Origin: an uncultured bacterium
GTDB taxonomy: Bacteria > Bacillota > Clostridia > Lachnospirales > Lachnospiraceae
DNA: 64,000 nucleotides
Direction of reading: 5' to 3'
NCBI GenBank assembly: GCA_905214875.1
Contig: CAJMNR010000014.1
Coordinates: 1 to 64,000, forward strand
Made by a program: the position numbers and the translations under genes. Below the pieces are notes generated by a model that was not told the origin of the DNA, did no database searches, and saw only the letters and a list, made by a program, of their open reading frames with translations. Below, in pieces: positions 1 through 6,564 of the stretch. Within the stretch, counting starts at the first letter, position 1. Every line of letters begins with the position of its first letter.

Positions 1-39
1 CTATTATCTCAAATGTATAGGATAAAATCTATGTACCCA

Positions 40-543
40 CTATGGAGCGTTTACTGTATATGTGCCATCAATTGCTAATAATACCATCATTAATTCTTCT
101 GATAAGTTTTCTTTTGGCAAGTCATATAAACTCCAAAGTAATAATACTGTGCTACTGCAATATTTCTTATAATAGGATTGTTTTGTAATACCAAATACAT
201 TATTCAAGTTAATAGATTCTTGATTGATCTTGTCTGCACCCGAAATTCTGTACAAGTGATTATCAAAACATTTTCCTTGTTGTAATGCTAAATCTACTCC
301 GATACATTCATGTGTAGCATTACTGGTTATACCTAAATAGTCTTTCAATACAGAGTCTTTTCCCTGTTCATATCTTTTCTTATTGCCTTTAAATATCATT
401 GCTTGTTCAATCTTCCAATTAGGTTTAACTGATTGAATAATTGCACAACCTAATAAGCTATCTAAATCGTCCGTTAAGATTAGTCCATAATCTTCATTGC
501 TTTTGTACCATTGTGGTAATCTTCTCTTTATTTGTTTTTTCAT
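40..543 (-). CDS. DHH-like phosphoesterase fragment of a phage element
   Basis: Protein of 167 residues. The N-terminal LILTDDLDSLLGC stretch (about residues 21-33) resembles the first Asp motif of DHH-family phosphoesterases (RecJ-like), and the later VDLAL...FDNH stretch (about 83-95) looks like the DHH-type His motif. Family members are usually about twice as long, so this copy seems truncated at the C terminus; the stop is real in this reading frame. The ATG has no good Shine-Dalgarno sequence, but a short ORF with a strong one overlaps its start (494..601). It is the last visible gene of the leftward phage-like gene row. Family assignment is by motif only and moderately sure. Confidence 0.55.
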   Translation of the reverse strand: MKKQIKRRLPQWYKSNEDYGLILTDDLDSLLGCAIIQSVKPNWKIEQAMIFKGNKKRYEQGKDSVLKDYLGITSNATHECIGVDLALQQGKCFDNHLYRISGADKINQESINLNNVFGITKQSYYKKYCSSTVLLLWSLYDLPKENLSEELMMVLLAIDGTYTVNAP

Positions 544-601
544 TATGCTTGTCGAATATGAATATCAAACAAGCATGAGAAAAATAATGTAAGGTATTCA
601 T
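494..601 (-). CDS. Possible 35-residue leader ORF overlapping the DHH-like gene
   Basis: An ATG at 599-601 sits 7 bases after a strong AGGAGG on the minus strand and opens 35 codons that end inside the next gene in another frame. The DHH-like gene at 40..543 lacks its own ribosome binding site, so this ORF may provide translational coupling, or it may be the original start of that gene separated by a frameshift. No similarity to a known family is recognised. Confidence 0.35.
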   Translation of the reverse strand: MNTLHYFSHACLIFIFDKHNEKTNKEKITTMVQKQ

Positions 602-692
602 ATCCTTACCTCCTAGTTATTTTTCTCCAAGCATCTCCGTGTAAACTTTTGTACCCTAAGTATGCTCGCTCACGCATACCCAATAAGTACGA

Positions 693-866
693 TTAACTCA
701 TTTGTTCTACAAAATCTATAATTCTGTTGTATGTGCTTTCATATAATGACAACTTTTCATTTTCCCATTTAGAGATTACTGTTCTGTCAATGTCACATAA
801 TTCTTCAATATCTTTTTGAGTTAAGTCATTCATTCTTCGCCATTTGCGAAACTCTTTTCCAGTCAT
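693..866 (-). CDS. Small XRE-family helix-turn-helix regulator
   Basis: 57 residues starting MTGKEFRKWRRMNDLTQKDI, preceded by GGGGAG. The whole protein is one lambda-repressor-like HTH: LTQKDIEELCDI is the first helix pair and RTVISKWENEK the recognition helix region. It is too short for most ORF lists. It follows a second tiny XRE protein (929..1141) in the same leftward row and probably acts as a DNA-binding regulator of the element. The target is unknown. Confidence 0.75.
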   Translation of the reverse strand: MTGKEFRKWRRMNDLTQKDIEELCDIDRTVISKWENEKLSLYESTYNRIIDFVEQMS

Positions 867-928
867 TGTTATTTCTCCCCTTTCAATTTTTGTGCATAAA
901 AAAAGAAAGGAAAAATATAATGATTAGA

Positions 929-1141
929 TTAATCTTCTACTTTCTCTTTCTTTTTCTTTGTTGGTTTTAGTCCACCATTTAAGGCTAATATCCATTTGTC
1001 GTATACTTCTTGACTAATACCTACATTTTCATTCTCAACTTTGCCAATCCATCTTGAAGTAACTCCAATACAATCGGCAATATATTTCTGTGTCATACCT
1101 CTATAGATACGTTGAAACTGTAATTGTCTACCATTAAGCAT
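929..1141 (-). CDS. Small XRE-family helix-turn-helix regulator
   Basis: 70 residues; residues 7-60 form an HTH_XRE fold with MTQKYIADCIGVTSRWIGKVEN as its helix-turn-helix, cut here only for description as MTQKYIADCIG plus TSRWIGKVEN. A lysine/glutamate-rich tail follows (about 60-70). An AAAGGAGAG ribosome binding site precedes the ATG. It lies directly downstream of the capsid gene, an odd place for a regulator in a normal phage head operon. Likely DNA binding; the operator is not identified. Confidence 0.75.
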   Translation of the reverse strand: MLNGRQLQFQRIYRGMTQKYIADCIGVTSRWIGKVENENVGISQEVYDKWILALNGGLKPTKKKKEKVED

Positions 1142-1207
1142 ATTCTATTCTCTCCTTTTATAAAGCAAGGAAGTAAGCATATAGCCTACTCCCCCACCAA
1201 ATATTAA

Positions 1208-2041
1208 CTAGGCAATAGTTTTACGAACAACTACTACACCATCGTCTGCAATAAGTTTTACTGCATATACCATGTTAGAGAAAATATCTGTAGCGAATAA
1301 ACCAGATGGTCTTTGAGATTCTACTGCAATATCTTTCTTAGGCATGAAACCTAAAGAGTGTTTCTTAATGATGAAAGTTACACATTCCTGTGCTACAGAG
1401 TCGTATGTACCATGGTTTGCTAAGTATACAGGGATTCCTAAGAAGTAACCTACTAAGCCACCAGAGATAATACCGTTACCCTCTTTAGTGTAAGTTTTCT
1501 CAACGGAAGTGAAAGATGGCATTTCAATGAAAGATGGTAAAAGTAAGCTATTGATTACAATACCAGCAAATTCTTCTACATCTCTTTCATCTCCGTAAAG
1601 TCCTAATGCGTCCATCATTTCTTGTTCATAGATTTGTTTAGCATTTGCAGTAGCACTCTTTAATGGAGAAGTTAATGCTTCTTCAATAAGATCAGTATCT
1701 AACTTACGAGCGATAACTGTTGCTTGTTGGCTTGCGGCTTCTTCAATTGCGTTTCCTAATGCAGTCATGTTATCAATATCAAATACTCTGACACCTTTTG
1801 GTGCTACCATTTTAATTGTTGCAGTACTTACTTCTTGTTCTAAAGATTCTACACCTACGGCAGTACCTTTAGTTACATCTTCTGCGTCAGAAATTGTTTT
1901 CCATTTAGGAAATGTAACTGTTTCTCCAACTGTAGTGTTCTTTAAGTAGCCTAAGTTATCTGCAAGATTTGCTACTTTAACTTTTCCCTCAAATTTTTCT
2001 CTTACTAATTCTGCATAAATATCTGGTTTTACTAATGACAT
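1208..2041 (-). CDS. Major capsid protein, N4-gp56-like (HK97 fold)
   Basis: 277 residues. The sequence matches the N4-gp56/P22-type coat family found in Firmicute phages: a GETVTFPKWKTISDAEDV stretch near residues 38-55, then GTAV and an IKMVAPKGVRVFDID segment, and a C-terminal GIPVYLANHGTYDS...FIIKKHSLGFMPKKDI segment leading to VYAVKLI. The length is typical of the family. It would form the shell of the element's particle, with the scaffold at 2398..2892 as assembly partner. A holin-like gene unusually separates the two. Assignment rests on recognised pattern, not a search. Confidence 0.8.
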   Translation of the reverse strand: MSLVKPDIYAELVREKFEGKVKVANLADNLGYLKNTTVGETVTFPKWKTISDAEDVTKGTAVGVESLEQEVSTATIKMVAPKGVRVFDIDNMTALGNAIEEAASQQATVIARKLDTDLIEEALTSPLKSATANAKQIYEQEMMDALGLYGDERDVEEFAGIVINSLLLPSFIEMPSFTSVEKTYTKEGNGIISGGLVGYFLGIPVYLANHGTYDSVAQECVTFIIKKHSLGFMPKKDIAVESQRPSGLFATDIFSNMVYAVKLIADDGVVVVRKTIA

Positions 2042-2064
2042 AATATCTACCTCATTCTTTCTTC

Positions 2065-2346
2065 TTAATTTTCTACTTTGACTTTGATTACTGAAATATC
2101 TTCTTTGATAGTATCTAAGTCATTCTTGTAGCTTGTTAATACTGTTACAAATTCAGAATTTGTCTGTGATAATTTTTCATTCTGTTCTTGTGCTTTACTA
2201 ATGAATGTATATAACTTTTCCTCACGTTTTACATTCTGTTCTTGTGATTGATTCCATAAAGTCTTGATAAAGAAACCCATAGCAATTACACAAACAATAG
2301 GAAAGCCAAGTGTTGTTATAATTTGTTGAATTGAATTTGCGTCCAA
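2065..2346 (-). CDS. BhlA/UviB-type holin-like membrane protein
   Basis: 93 residues if started at a TTG at 2344-2346, which has AGGAAAGGG 9 bases upstream; the ATG 24 bases further out has no such signal. One transmembrane helix (TLGFPIVCVIAMGFFIKTLW, about residues 7-27) is followed by a charged coiled coil with NQSQEQ...EKLYTFISKAQEQNEKL. This is the layout of the BhlA/UviB family, holin-like or bacteriocin-associated membrane proteins. It lies between scaffold and capsid genes. Role in lysis is inferred from the family. Confidence 0.7.
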   Translation of the reverse strand: MDANSIQQIITTLGFPIVCVIAMGFFIKTLWNQSQEQNVKREEKLYTFISKAQEQNEKLSQTNSEFVTVLTSYKNDLDTIKEDISVIKVKVEN

Positions 2347-2397
2347 AACAATACACCCTTTCCTAAACATTAAAAAAGAATTATCACGAGGATAATC

Positions 2398-2892
2398 CTA
2401 ATTTACTAATGCCTTATAAAGCTCTGGATTCGTTTCCATAAGTTGAACCCTTTCCATGTATGACATTTTCTTGAATTGTTCTTTTGTAACTCCTTGTTGT
2501 TTGGAGTGATTTCCAACTGGTTTACTTCCAGAGTTGAGAAAGTAACTATTTACGACATTGCCGACCTCTTCAATAGACTTGTCAATATCTTCTCCTAGAT
2601 TAAGATACTTCGCTAAGTCCGTTGGTAAACCTTTCTCTTTGAGTTTAGAGTTTACTGTAAGAGTTTTTTCTCTTTTAGCAACTTCTTGTTCTTTTAATTC
2701 TAATGCTTTGATTCTTTCTTCTAACTTGATCTCTGTTTCTGTTTTTTCAACAGGTTTGTACTTTGCAAGTTCTTTGTTGACGTCCTTTAGTTTGTTACTA
2801 TAGTCCGTTCTAACTCTGTCCTCACAACTCTGTACATATTTCTTTACTTGTGACATTTGTTCTTCTGATAAATTTAATTCTGATAATTCCAT
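2398..2892 (-). CDS. Phage capsid scaffolding protein (DUF4355 type)
   Basis: 164 residues. An acidic/lysine-rich coiled coil covers about residues 10-85, then VNSKLKEKGLPTDLAKYLN and a GNVVNSYF segment, and a basic C-terminal tail with FKKMSYMERVQLMETNPELYKAL. This is the usual layout of DUF4355 proteins, which sit just before capsid genes and act as internal scaffolds. Strong AGGAAA upstream. It is the first gene of the leftward head module and follows the repeat region, where its promoter should lie. Confidence 0.75.
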   Translation of the reverse strand: MELSELNLSEEQMSQVKKYVQSCEDRVRTDYSNKLKDVNKELAKYKPVEKTETEIKLEERIKALELKEQEVAKREKTLTVNSKLKEKGLPTDLAKYLNLGEDIDKSIEEVGNVVNSYFLNSGSKPVGNHSKQQGVTKEQFKKMSYMERVQLMETNPELYKALVN

Positions 2893-3193
2893 AATTTTGT
2901 TTCCTTTCTAGTTGCTACATATAAACCCTATTGCTAGTTTTTATACTTGCCCCTATGTGTATTTTATTTATTTAAACGAACCATATAGATTCGTATAAAC
3001 CATTAGGAGTGATACGCCCCTATTAGGAGTTAAGGACGTATCTGAGAGAAATTTATATATTATAAATGAATAAAGAACAAAAGGGAGTTTATACTCCCTA
3101 ATAACTACTCTTACATGAAAAGTAGTTGTTACGAAGCACAAAAGTTGAATAAAAAATTTATTTTCCTCATATATTCGGAGTTCGTAAGTGTCT

Positions 3194-3218
3194 GAAACCC
3201 TTATAAATAGGGCGTTTC
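3194..3218 (+). repeat. 25-base imperfect palindrome, copy 1
   Basis: Starts GAAACCC and ends GGGCGTTTC around an AT-rich centre. Left flank GAGTTCGTAAGTGTCT is shared with copy 4; right flank GGGAGTTGGAAAATGATTAT is shared with copy 3. See the finding on shuffled flanks. Confidence 0.9.
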
Positions 3219-3299
3219 GGGAGTTGGAAAATGATTATGTACCAAAAAAAATAGCCATTTTTTTATCACTTTTTTATTCCCCTCATATATCCACTTAAC

Positions 3300-3488
3300 T
3301 CAGACCTCTGAAACCCTTATAAATAGGGCGTTTCGAGAGTTAATATTGCAATTAGGGGGGTCGAAAATCAGCATTTTTGAACATTTTTTGAAAAATCCTA
3401 GTTCTAAAAGTGGGTCGATAGTACCGACCGAGTTTTTTAAATCGTAACCGACAGCAACTGTTTTAAACTTAATTGTTATATTATACAT
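3300..3488 (-). CDS. Possible small cassette ORF ending in palindrome copy 2
   Basis: Opens with MYNITIKFKTVAVG at the end of the first 85-base repeat and runs to a stop just beyond palindrome copy 2, so its last ten codons are made of repeat sequence. The ATG has no Shine-Dalgarno sequence. The sister ORF at 3558..3719 begins with a nearly identical N terminus in the second repeat copy. No family recognised; it may not be translated. Confidence 0.25.
   Translation of the reverse strand: MYNITIKFKTVAVGYDLKNSVGTIDPLLELGFFKKCSKMLIFDPPNCNINSRNALFIRVSEV
3310..3334 (+). repeat. 25-base imperfect palindrome, copy 2
   Basis: Identical to copy 1 over the 25 bases. Left flank ACTCAGACCTCT is shared with copy 3; right flank GAGAGTTAATATTGCAA resembles that of copy 4. 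Confidence 0.9.
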
Positions 3489-3537
3489 ATTAAGGAGAGA
3501 AAAAATTTTAACAAAAAATCTCTCAAACCCTTTTAAA
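3452..3537. repeat. 85-base repeat, copy R1
   Basis: Nearly identical to 3681..3765 over about 85 bases, including TATTATACATATTAAGGAGA on the plus strand. On the minus strand both copies read in frame into a MYN-T-IK N terminus. A TATAAT is present on the minus strand within each copy, so the unit could carry a promoter, but no well spaced -35 box was found. Confidence 0.8.
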
Positions 3538-3557
3538 TTAAGCATCTTAGGGATTTT

Positions 3558-3719
3558 CTATTTTTCTAGTGAAATACTCTTCTCGTTGTTTTCCCACCAT
3601 TTTCTCTTACTTTCAAGTTCCTTTTTATTTGCACATTTTTTGCAATACATAACTTTATTTGAAGTCTTTTTTATGATTTTGCCACAGCAACCGTTAATTT
3701 TAATTGTTGTATTATACAT
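3558..3719 (-). CDS. Small Cys-rich zinc-ribbon-like protein in the repeat block
   Basis: 53 residues from ATG at 3717-3719. It contains NGCCGKIIKKTSNKVMYCKK (about 9-28) followed by C29: a CC...C-x-x-C arrangement like the small zinc ribbons common in phages, though the first pair is CC rather than C-x-x-C. The frame is open far upstream of the ATG through the 85-base repeat and the inverted palindrome, and no Shine-Dalgarno precedes the ATG. It may be a cassette gene or the tail of a broken longer gene. Confidence 0.4.
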   Translation of the reverse strand: MYNTTIKINGCCGKIIKKTSNKVMYCKKCANKKELESKRKWWENNEKSISLEK

Positions 3720-3765
3720 ATTAAGGAGAGAAAAAATTTTAACAAAAAATCTCGCAAACCCTCTA
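3681..3765. repeat. 85-base repeat, copy R2
   Basis: Second copy of the unit at 3452..3537. Its right edge runs directly into the inverted palindrome at 3759..3779, whereas R1 runs into a degenerate version of it. Confidence 0.8.
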
Positions 3766-3779
3766 TTTATAAGGGTTTC
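3759..3779 (-). repeat. Inverted partial copy of the 25-base palindrome
   Basis: Reads GAAACCCTTATAAATAG then AGGG on the minus strand, with a right arm (GGGTTTGC) unlike the direct copies. Its opposite orientation splits the direct copies into pairs 1-2 and 3-4. Confidence 0.8.
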
Positions 3780-3896
3780 TGGACTTGAGGCTTCCGTTAC
3801 ATTTTTCCACTTCTAAAACGTGCTACTCTATTTTCCACAACATTCGCATTATGACGTTTTCCCGTTCCCTCATATATGGATATGACTCAGACCTCT

Positions 3897-3921
3897 GAAA
3901 CCCTTATAAATAGGGCGTTTC
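3897..3921 (+). repeat. 25-base imperfect palindrome, copy 3
   Basis: Identical 25-base core. Left flank as copy 2 (ACTCAGACCTCT), right flank as copy 1 (GGGAGTTGGAAAATGATTAT). Confidence 0.9.
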
Positions 3922-4010
3922 GGGAGTTGGAAAATGATTATGTACCAAAAAAAATAGCCATTTTTTATCGCTTTTTATTATTCCCCTATATGGAGAGTTC
4001 GTAAGTGTCT

Positions 4011-4035
4011 GAAACCCTTATAAATAGGGCGTTTC
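4011..4035 (+). repeat. 25-base imperfect palindrome, copy 4
   Basis: Identical core, here with perfect outer arms TCTGAAAC / GTTTCAGA. Left flank as copy 1 (GAGTTCGTAAGTGTCT), right flank as copy 2 (GTTAATAATGCAA). Confidence 0.9.
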
Positions 4036-4149
4036 AGAGGTTAATAATGCAAACTTCCCCCAAAAAATAGCCATTTTTTATCACTTTTTTGAAAACAAGT
4101 TAAATAATCTTTTGCACTAATTAATCTTATTTGTGTTAAAATAAACAAG

Positions 4150-4177
4150 CCACACTCATTATAGTAGAATGTGGCTC
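4150..4177 (-). terminator. Hairpin after the Ig-like gene
   Basis: GCCACA / TGTGGC stem just downstream of the stop at 4185, followed on the minus strand by TTGTTTATTTT. It probably ends the transcript of the Ig-like gene before the repeat block. Confidence 0.6.
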
Positions 4178-4184
4178 AACTGTT

Positions 4185-5300
4185 TTAATATGCTTGTGTA
4201 ATTTCAATCTCTATTTCACTACTTGTGTATTCTCCATTGGAGTCCTCTAAGTGAAGTTTAAATGTTTCATAAGTAATATTTTCATCTTCTGTTGCAATCT
4301 TAATTACATTATCTACATATGTGATAGTTAATTTATCTACGAATGTGCAATCTGGTAATGTCCATACTGGTGTAACTCCTGTTACTTCGTTACCGTTGCC
4401 ATCATAGAATTTTGCAGTAAATGGTACAGGAATACCATCGTTATCAATACTTGTATATGAACTTACAATCTTAGAAGTACCCTTAATAGTAGGAGTTACA
4501 CTTTGTGTAATTGTAATATCTGTACTACAAGTTACATCTGTATGATCCGTCCACGTTGCAGTAATAGTTACTGTACCATCTTTAAGAAGTGTCATAAGTC
4601 CATTTGTATCTACTGTAGCAACAGTTTCATCACTAGAAGTATAAGTAAATGTAGCACCATCTACCTTTGTATCGTCCTCATAAGCATTGAATACTAATTG
4701 ATACGTTCCATCGTCTACACATACTGAACTATTTCCACCATATGTAACTGTATAGTTTACCGTAGGAGTTGTATTTACCGTTCTTTCTGCGTAGATATAT
4801 GCAATACCATTCTGATAGAAGATATTTGTAACCTTATATGTTCCACCAAACTCATTGAAACAACTATCTATATACACTTGCCTACTTATTTCATCGTCTG
4901 TAGTCAACAATTCTACATTACCAGACACTATAGAAAACATAGTATCTTTTTCTACTACACTTGAAGTAAGTCCACCACAATAACAATTAATATTTCGGTA
5001 CTTTTTATTGCTTGTTGCATTGTCTGTAATAGTACAATTCATAGCAATTACACTTGACTTGTAATATACGTCATTTTCAGACGTTTCCTTGTTTAATACT
5101 AAGTATTCCTTACCTCTAAAGGTAAATCTACTACCTTGATTAATATTTGATTCAATAGGATAGAGAATATTCAATCTATTTGTTTCATTATTGCTATCAT
5201 CATTCTTTCTGAATACCACTTTAGTTTCTGCACCATTGACAGTAATAGTTTTGCTTTCTCTTCTCATAGTGGCATTAAAACTCTTTTGCAATGTATTCAT
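4185..5300 (-). CDS. Phage-type surface/structural protein with BIG2 Ig-like domain
   Basis: 371 residues, no signal peptide. Residues about 1-175 form a domain of unknown family with FRGKEYLVLNKETSENDVYY. Residues about 180-265 are a bacterial Ig-like (BIG2) domain: SSDETVATVDTNGLMTLLKD then GTVTITATWTD. A second Ig-like beta domain fills the C terminus (about 270-371). Ig-like domains are common on phage capsid, neck and tail proteins; with no secretion signal this fits a virion component. A GGGGAAG ribosome binding site precedes the ATG. It is the outermost gene next to the att site. Confidence 0.7.
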   Translation of the reverse strand: MNTLQKSFNATMRRESKTITVNGAETKVVFRKNDDSNNETNRLNILYPIESNINQGSRFTFRGKEYLVLNKETSENDVYYKSSVIAMNCTITDNATSNKKYRNINCYCGGLTSSVVEKDTMFSIVSGNVELLTTDDEISRQVYIDSCFNEFGGTYKVTNIFYQNGIAYIYAERTVNTTPTVNYTVTYGGNSSVCVDDGTYQLVFNAYEDDTKVDGATFTYTSSDETVATVDTNGLMTLLKDGTVTITATWTDHTDVTCSTDITITQSVTPTIKGTSKIVSSYTSIDNDGIPVPFTAKFYDGNGNEVTGVTPVWTLPDCTFVDKLTITYVDNVIKIATEDENITYETFKLHLEDSNGEYTSSEIEIEITQAY

Positions 5301-5551
5301 TTATCTTCCCCTTTCTATTTAATTTATTTTGGCTTATTTCTAGCTTGATACAGACGTTTTATATATAAAGGTATGCAATTTATCATGTAAATGTATAAAG
5401 TCGCTATATAAGGCTCACAATAAGCTAAAAATGAATTGTATAATATAAAATTAGTGCTATAATAATAATGTAATCTAACGAGTGTTTAGGTATGTGAATA
5501 TAACGAAACCCTTGTAAAATCAACGTTTTTCAGATATGGGATTTTTTTCTT
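5301..5551. other. AT-rich gap between the Ig-like gene and the att site
   Basis: No gene seen. A diverged relative of the 25-base palindrome lies at about 5505-5531 (GAAACCC then ACGTTTTTC), 20 bases from the tRNA fragment. The leftward promoter of the Ig-like gene should lie here; TTTACA with TTATAT 17 bases on is a weak candidate near 5361-5390. Confidence 0.5.
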
Positions 5552-5605
5552 GACTCAAAATCTGCCGGGGGCAACCTCGTGAGGGTTCGAGTCCCTCTAT
5601 CCGCA
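5552..5605 (+). other. att site: 3' part of tRNA-Leu(CAA)
   Basis: The sequence runs from the anticodon loop (CTCAAAA) through a class II variable arm and a T arm (GAGGG TTCGAGT CCCTC) to TATCCGCA, the acceptor strand plus discriminator of a leucine tRNA. The 5' half is missing: the sequence to the left does not pair. A perfect terminator follows. This is the duplicate 3' end left when an element integrates into a tRNA gene, so it marks the right boundary of the element; the intact tRNA should lie beyond the left window edge. Confidence 0.8.
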
Positions 5606-5607
5606 GT

Positions 5608-5645
5608 AAAAAAAGCTTTCAGAGTTTTCTCTGAAAGCTTTTTTG
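5608..5645. terminator. Strong terminator after the tRNA fragment
   Basis: AAAGCTTTCAGAG / CTCTGAAAGCTTT stem with a TTTT loop and T tail. Probably the native terminator of the original tRNA-Leu gene; works in both directions. Confidence 0.85.
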
Positions 5646-5702
5646 TTATTATCGGCAAATTTCTAATAAACATTCCTACTATCGAAATACTTTCATTTCA
5701 CA

Positions 5703-6005
5703 TTACATAAACCAGTAATCCTCTTCATGCGTAATAGTTTTAAAGAATTGCTTTCCCTCTTTTACAAATCCTAAATCCCACAAAAACTCCCTGCCACCTT
5801 CGGCCTCCTCTATGTCCCCAAAATCAAAGATACTCTTCTTCGACTTTAAATATTCAATGGTCACATAATCAAATCCTTCGTATGTCAGGCAAAAATAATC
5901 CGCATATTTAATAACCCGACGAATAAATTCACGATATCCTTTGGGCGTTTTTAAGTTCAAGGACTCTAAGGTACTTATATCTACATTTTCATGTTTCATT
6001 ACCAT
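5703..6005 (-). CDS. Hypothetical protein, 100 residues
   Basis: Acidic soluble protein with no signal peptide or membrane helix. It has many aromatic residues, e.g. YADYFCLTYEGFDYVTIEYL in the middle and an EEDYWFM C terminus. GAAGGAAG precedes the first ATG; a second ATG at codon 3 is also possible. It lies just outside the att site, reading toward it. I do not recognise the family. Confidence 0.55.
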   Translation of the reverse strand: MVMKHENVDISTLESLNLKTPKGYREFIRRVIKYADYFCLTYEGFDYVTIEYLKSKKSIFDFGDIEEAEGGREFLWDLGFVKEGKQFFKTITHEEDYWFM

Positions 6006-6316
6006 TTCTTCCTTCGTCCTTTCAATCAGTCATTATTTTACTCTTTACTTTTAAACATCGTATGTATTCATAACAAGTATACTGCATTATACCCTACCAG
6101 CCATCTTTATTCAATTACAGTCATAAAATTACGGAAATAATTAGCTTAGTCAAACGGGTGGCTTGTTCTGATACTATAATCCACTAATACGAGGCCACTT
6201 CAGGCTGTATCTTAAAAATTGGTCTATATTCCTCATAGATTACGTCTGATAACATATATGTAGCCAAGTAATATTACATAGAATCTGCTTTTAGTTTCTT
6301 GAAAGTAGGTGATTCT
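6006..6316. other. Intergenic region upstream of the toxin-like ORF
   Basis: About 310 bases without an ORF of note. It could hold the toxin promoter and an antisense RNA, but no promoter with good spacing was found. Confidence 0.4.
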
Positions 6317-6418
6317 ATGACCAAAATAGAAGTACTCACATTGCTATTAGTGCTTTGTAGTTTCTTTGAAATTATAATTGCACTAATGTGTGGCCTACAA
6401 AAGCATATTTCTTTGTAA
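6317..6418 (+). CDS. Holin-like type I toxin candidate (Hol-Tox family)
   Basis: 33 residues from ATG at 6317, with GTAGGTGA upstream. MTKIEVLTLLLVLCSFFEII then IALMCGLQKHISL: a short acidic start, one hydrophobic helix and a charged end, as in the putative holin-like toxins of Firmicutes (M-x-x-E-x-L-x-L-M-L...IALI). A strong rho-independent terminator follows at once. In such systems an antisense RNA silences the toxin; none could be identified with confidence. Likely acts at the membrane. Confidence 0.6.
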   Translation: MTKIEVLTLLLVLCSFFEIIIALMCGLQKHISL

Positions 6419-6429
6419 TGTTCTTGGCA

Positions 6430-6460
6430 AGGCAAGGGAGCCCGCACTCCCTTGCCTTTA
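6430..6460 (+). terminator. Terminator of the toxin-like gene
   Basis: GGCAAGGGAG / CTCCCTTGCC perfect 10-base stem followed by TTTATTATT, 12 bases after the toxin stop codon. Confidence 0.8.
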
Positions 6461-6564
6461 TTATTGCCCTCCTAACTAGCTCTATACAATTATTGCATTA
6501 CATCAATTCTATTTCCAGATTTCATAAAATGCTCTAAATAACTTTTTTTACTCTGCTATCTATT

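Larger units (their letters stand above)
2893..4149. repeat. 1.26-kb repeat-rich, mostly non-coding block of the element
   Basis: This stretch separates the Ig-like gene from the scaffold gene. It contains four direct copies of a 25-base imperfect palindrome (3194..3218, 3310..3334, 3897..3921, 4011..4035), one inverted partial copy (3759..3779), and two copies of an 85-base unit (about 3452..3537 and 3681..3765). Several 100-base segments between the sites are nearly identical. Further small hairpins lie at 2975-3045. Only short ORFs are present (3300..3488 and 3558..3719). No terminase, portal or tail gene is seen here. Confidence 0.85.

Noticed and set aside
3586..3816. 76-codon ORF on the plus strand in the repeat block
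   Set aside because: No ribosome binding site; it is antisense to the Cys-rich ORF and ends in low-complexity repeat sequence.
3194..4035. CRISPR-like array
   Set aside because: Repeats are few, unevenly spaced (about 100 to 560 bases), one is inverted, the intervals are themselves repeated, and no cas gene is present.
5552..5605. Functional tRNA gene
   Set aside because: The acceptor 5' strand, D arm and 5' anticodon strand are absent; only the 3' part is present.
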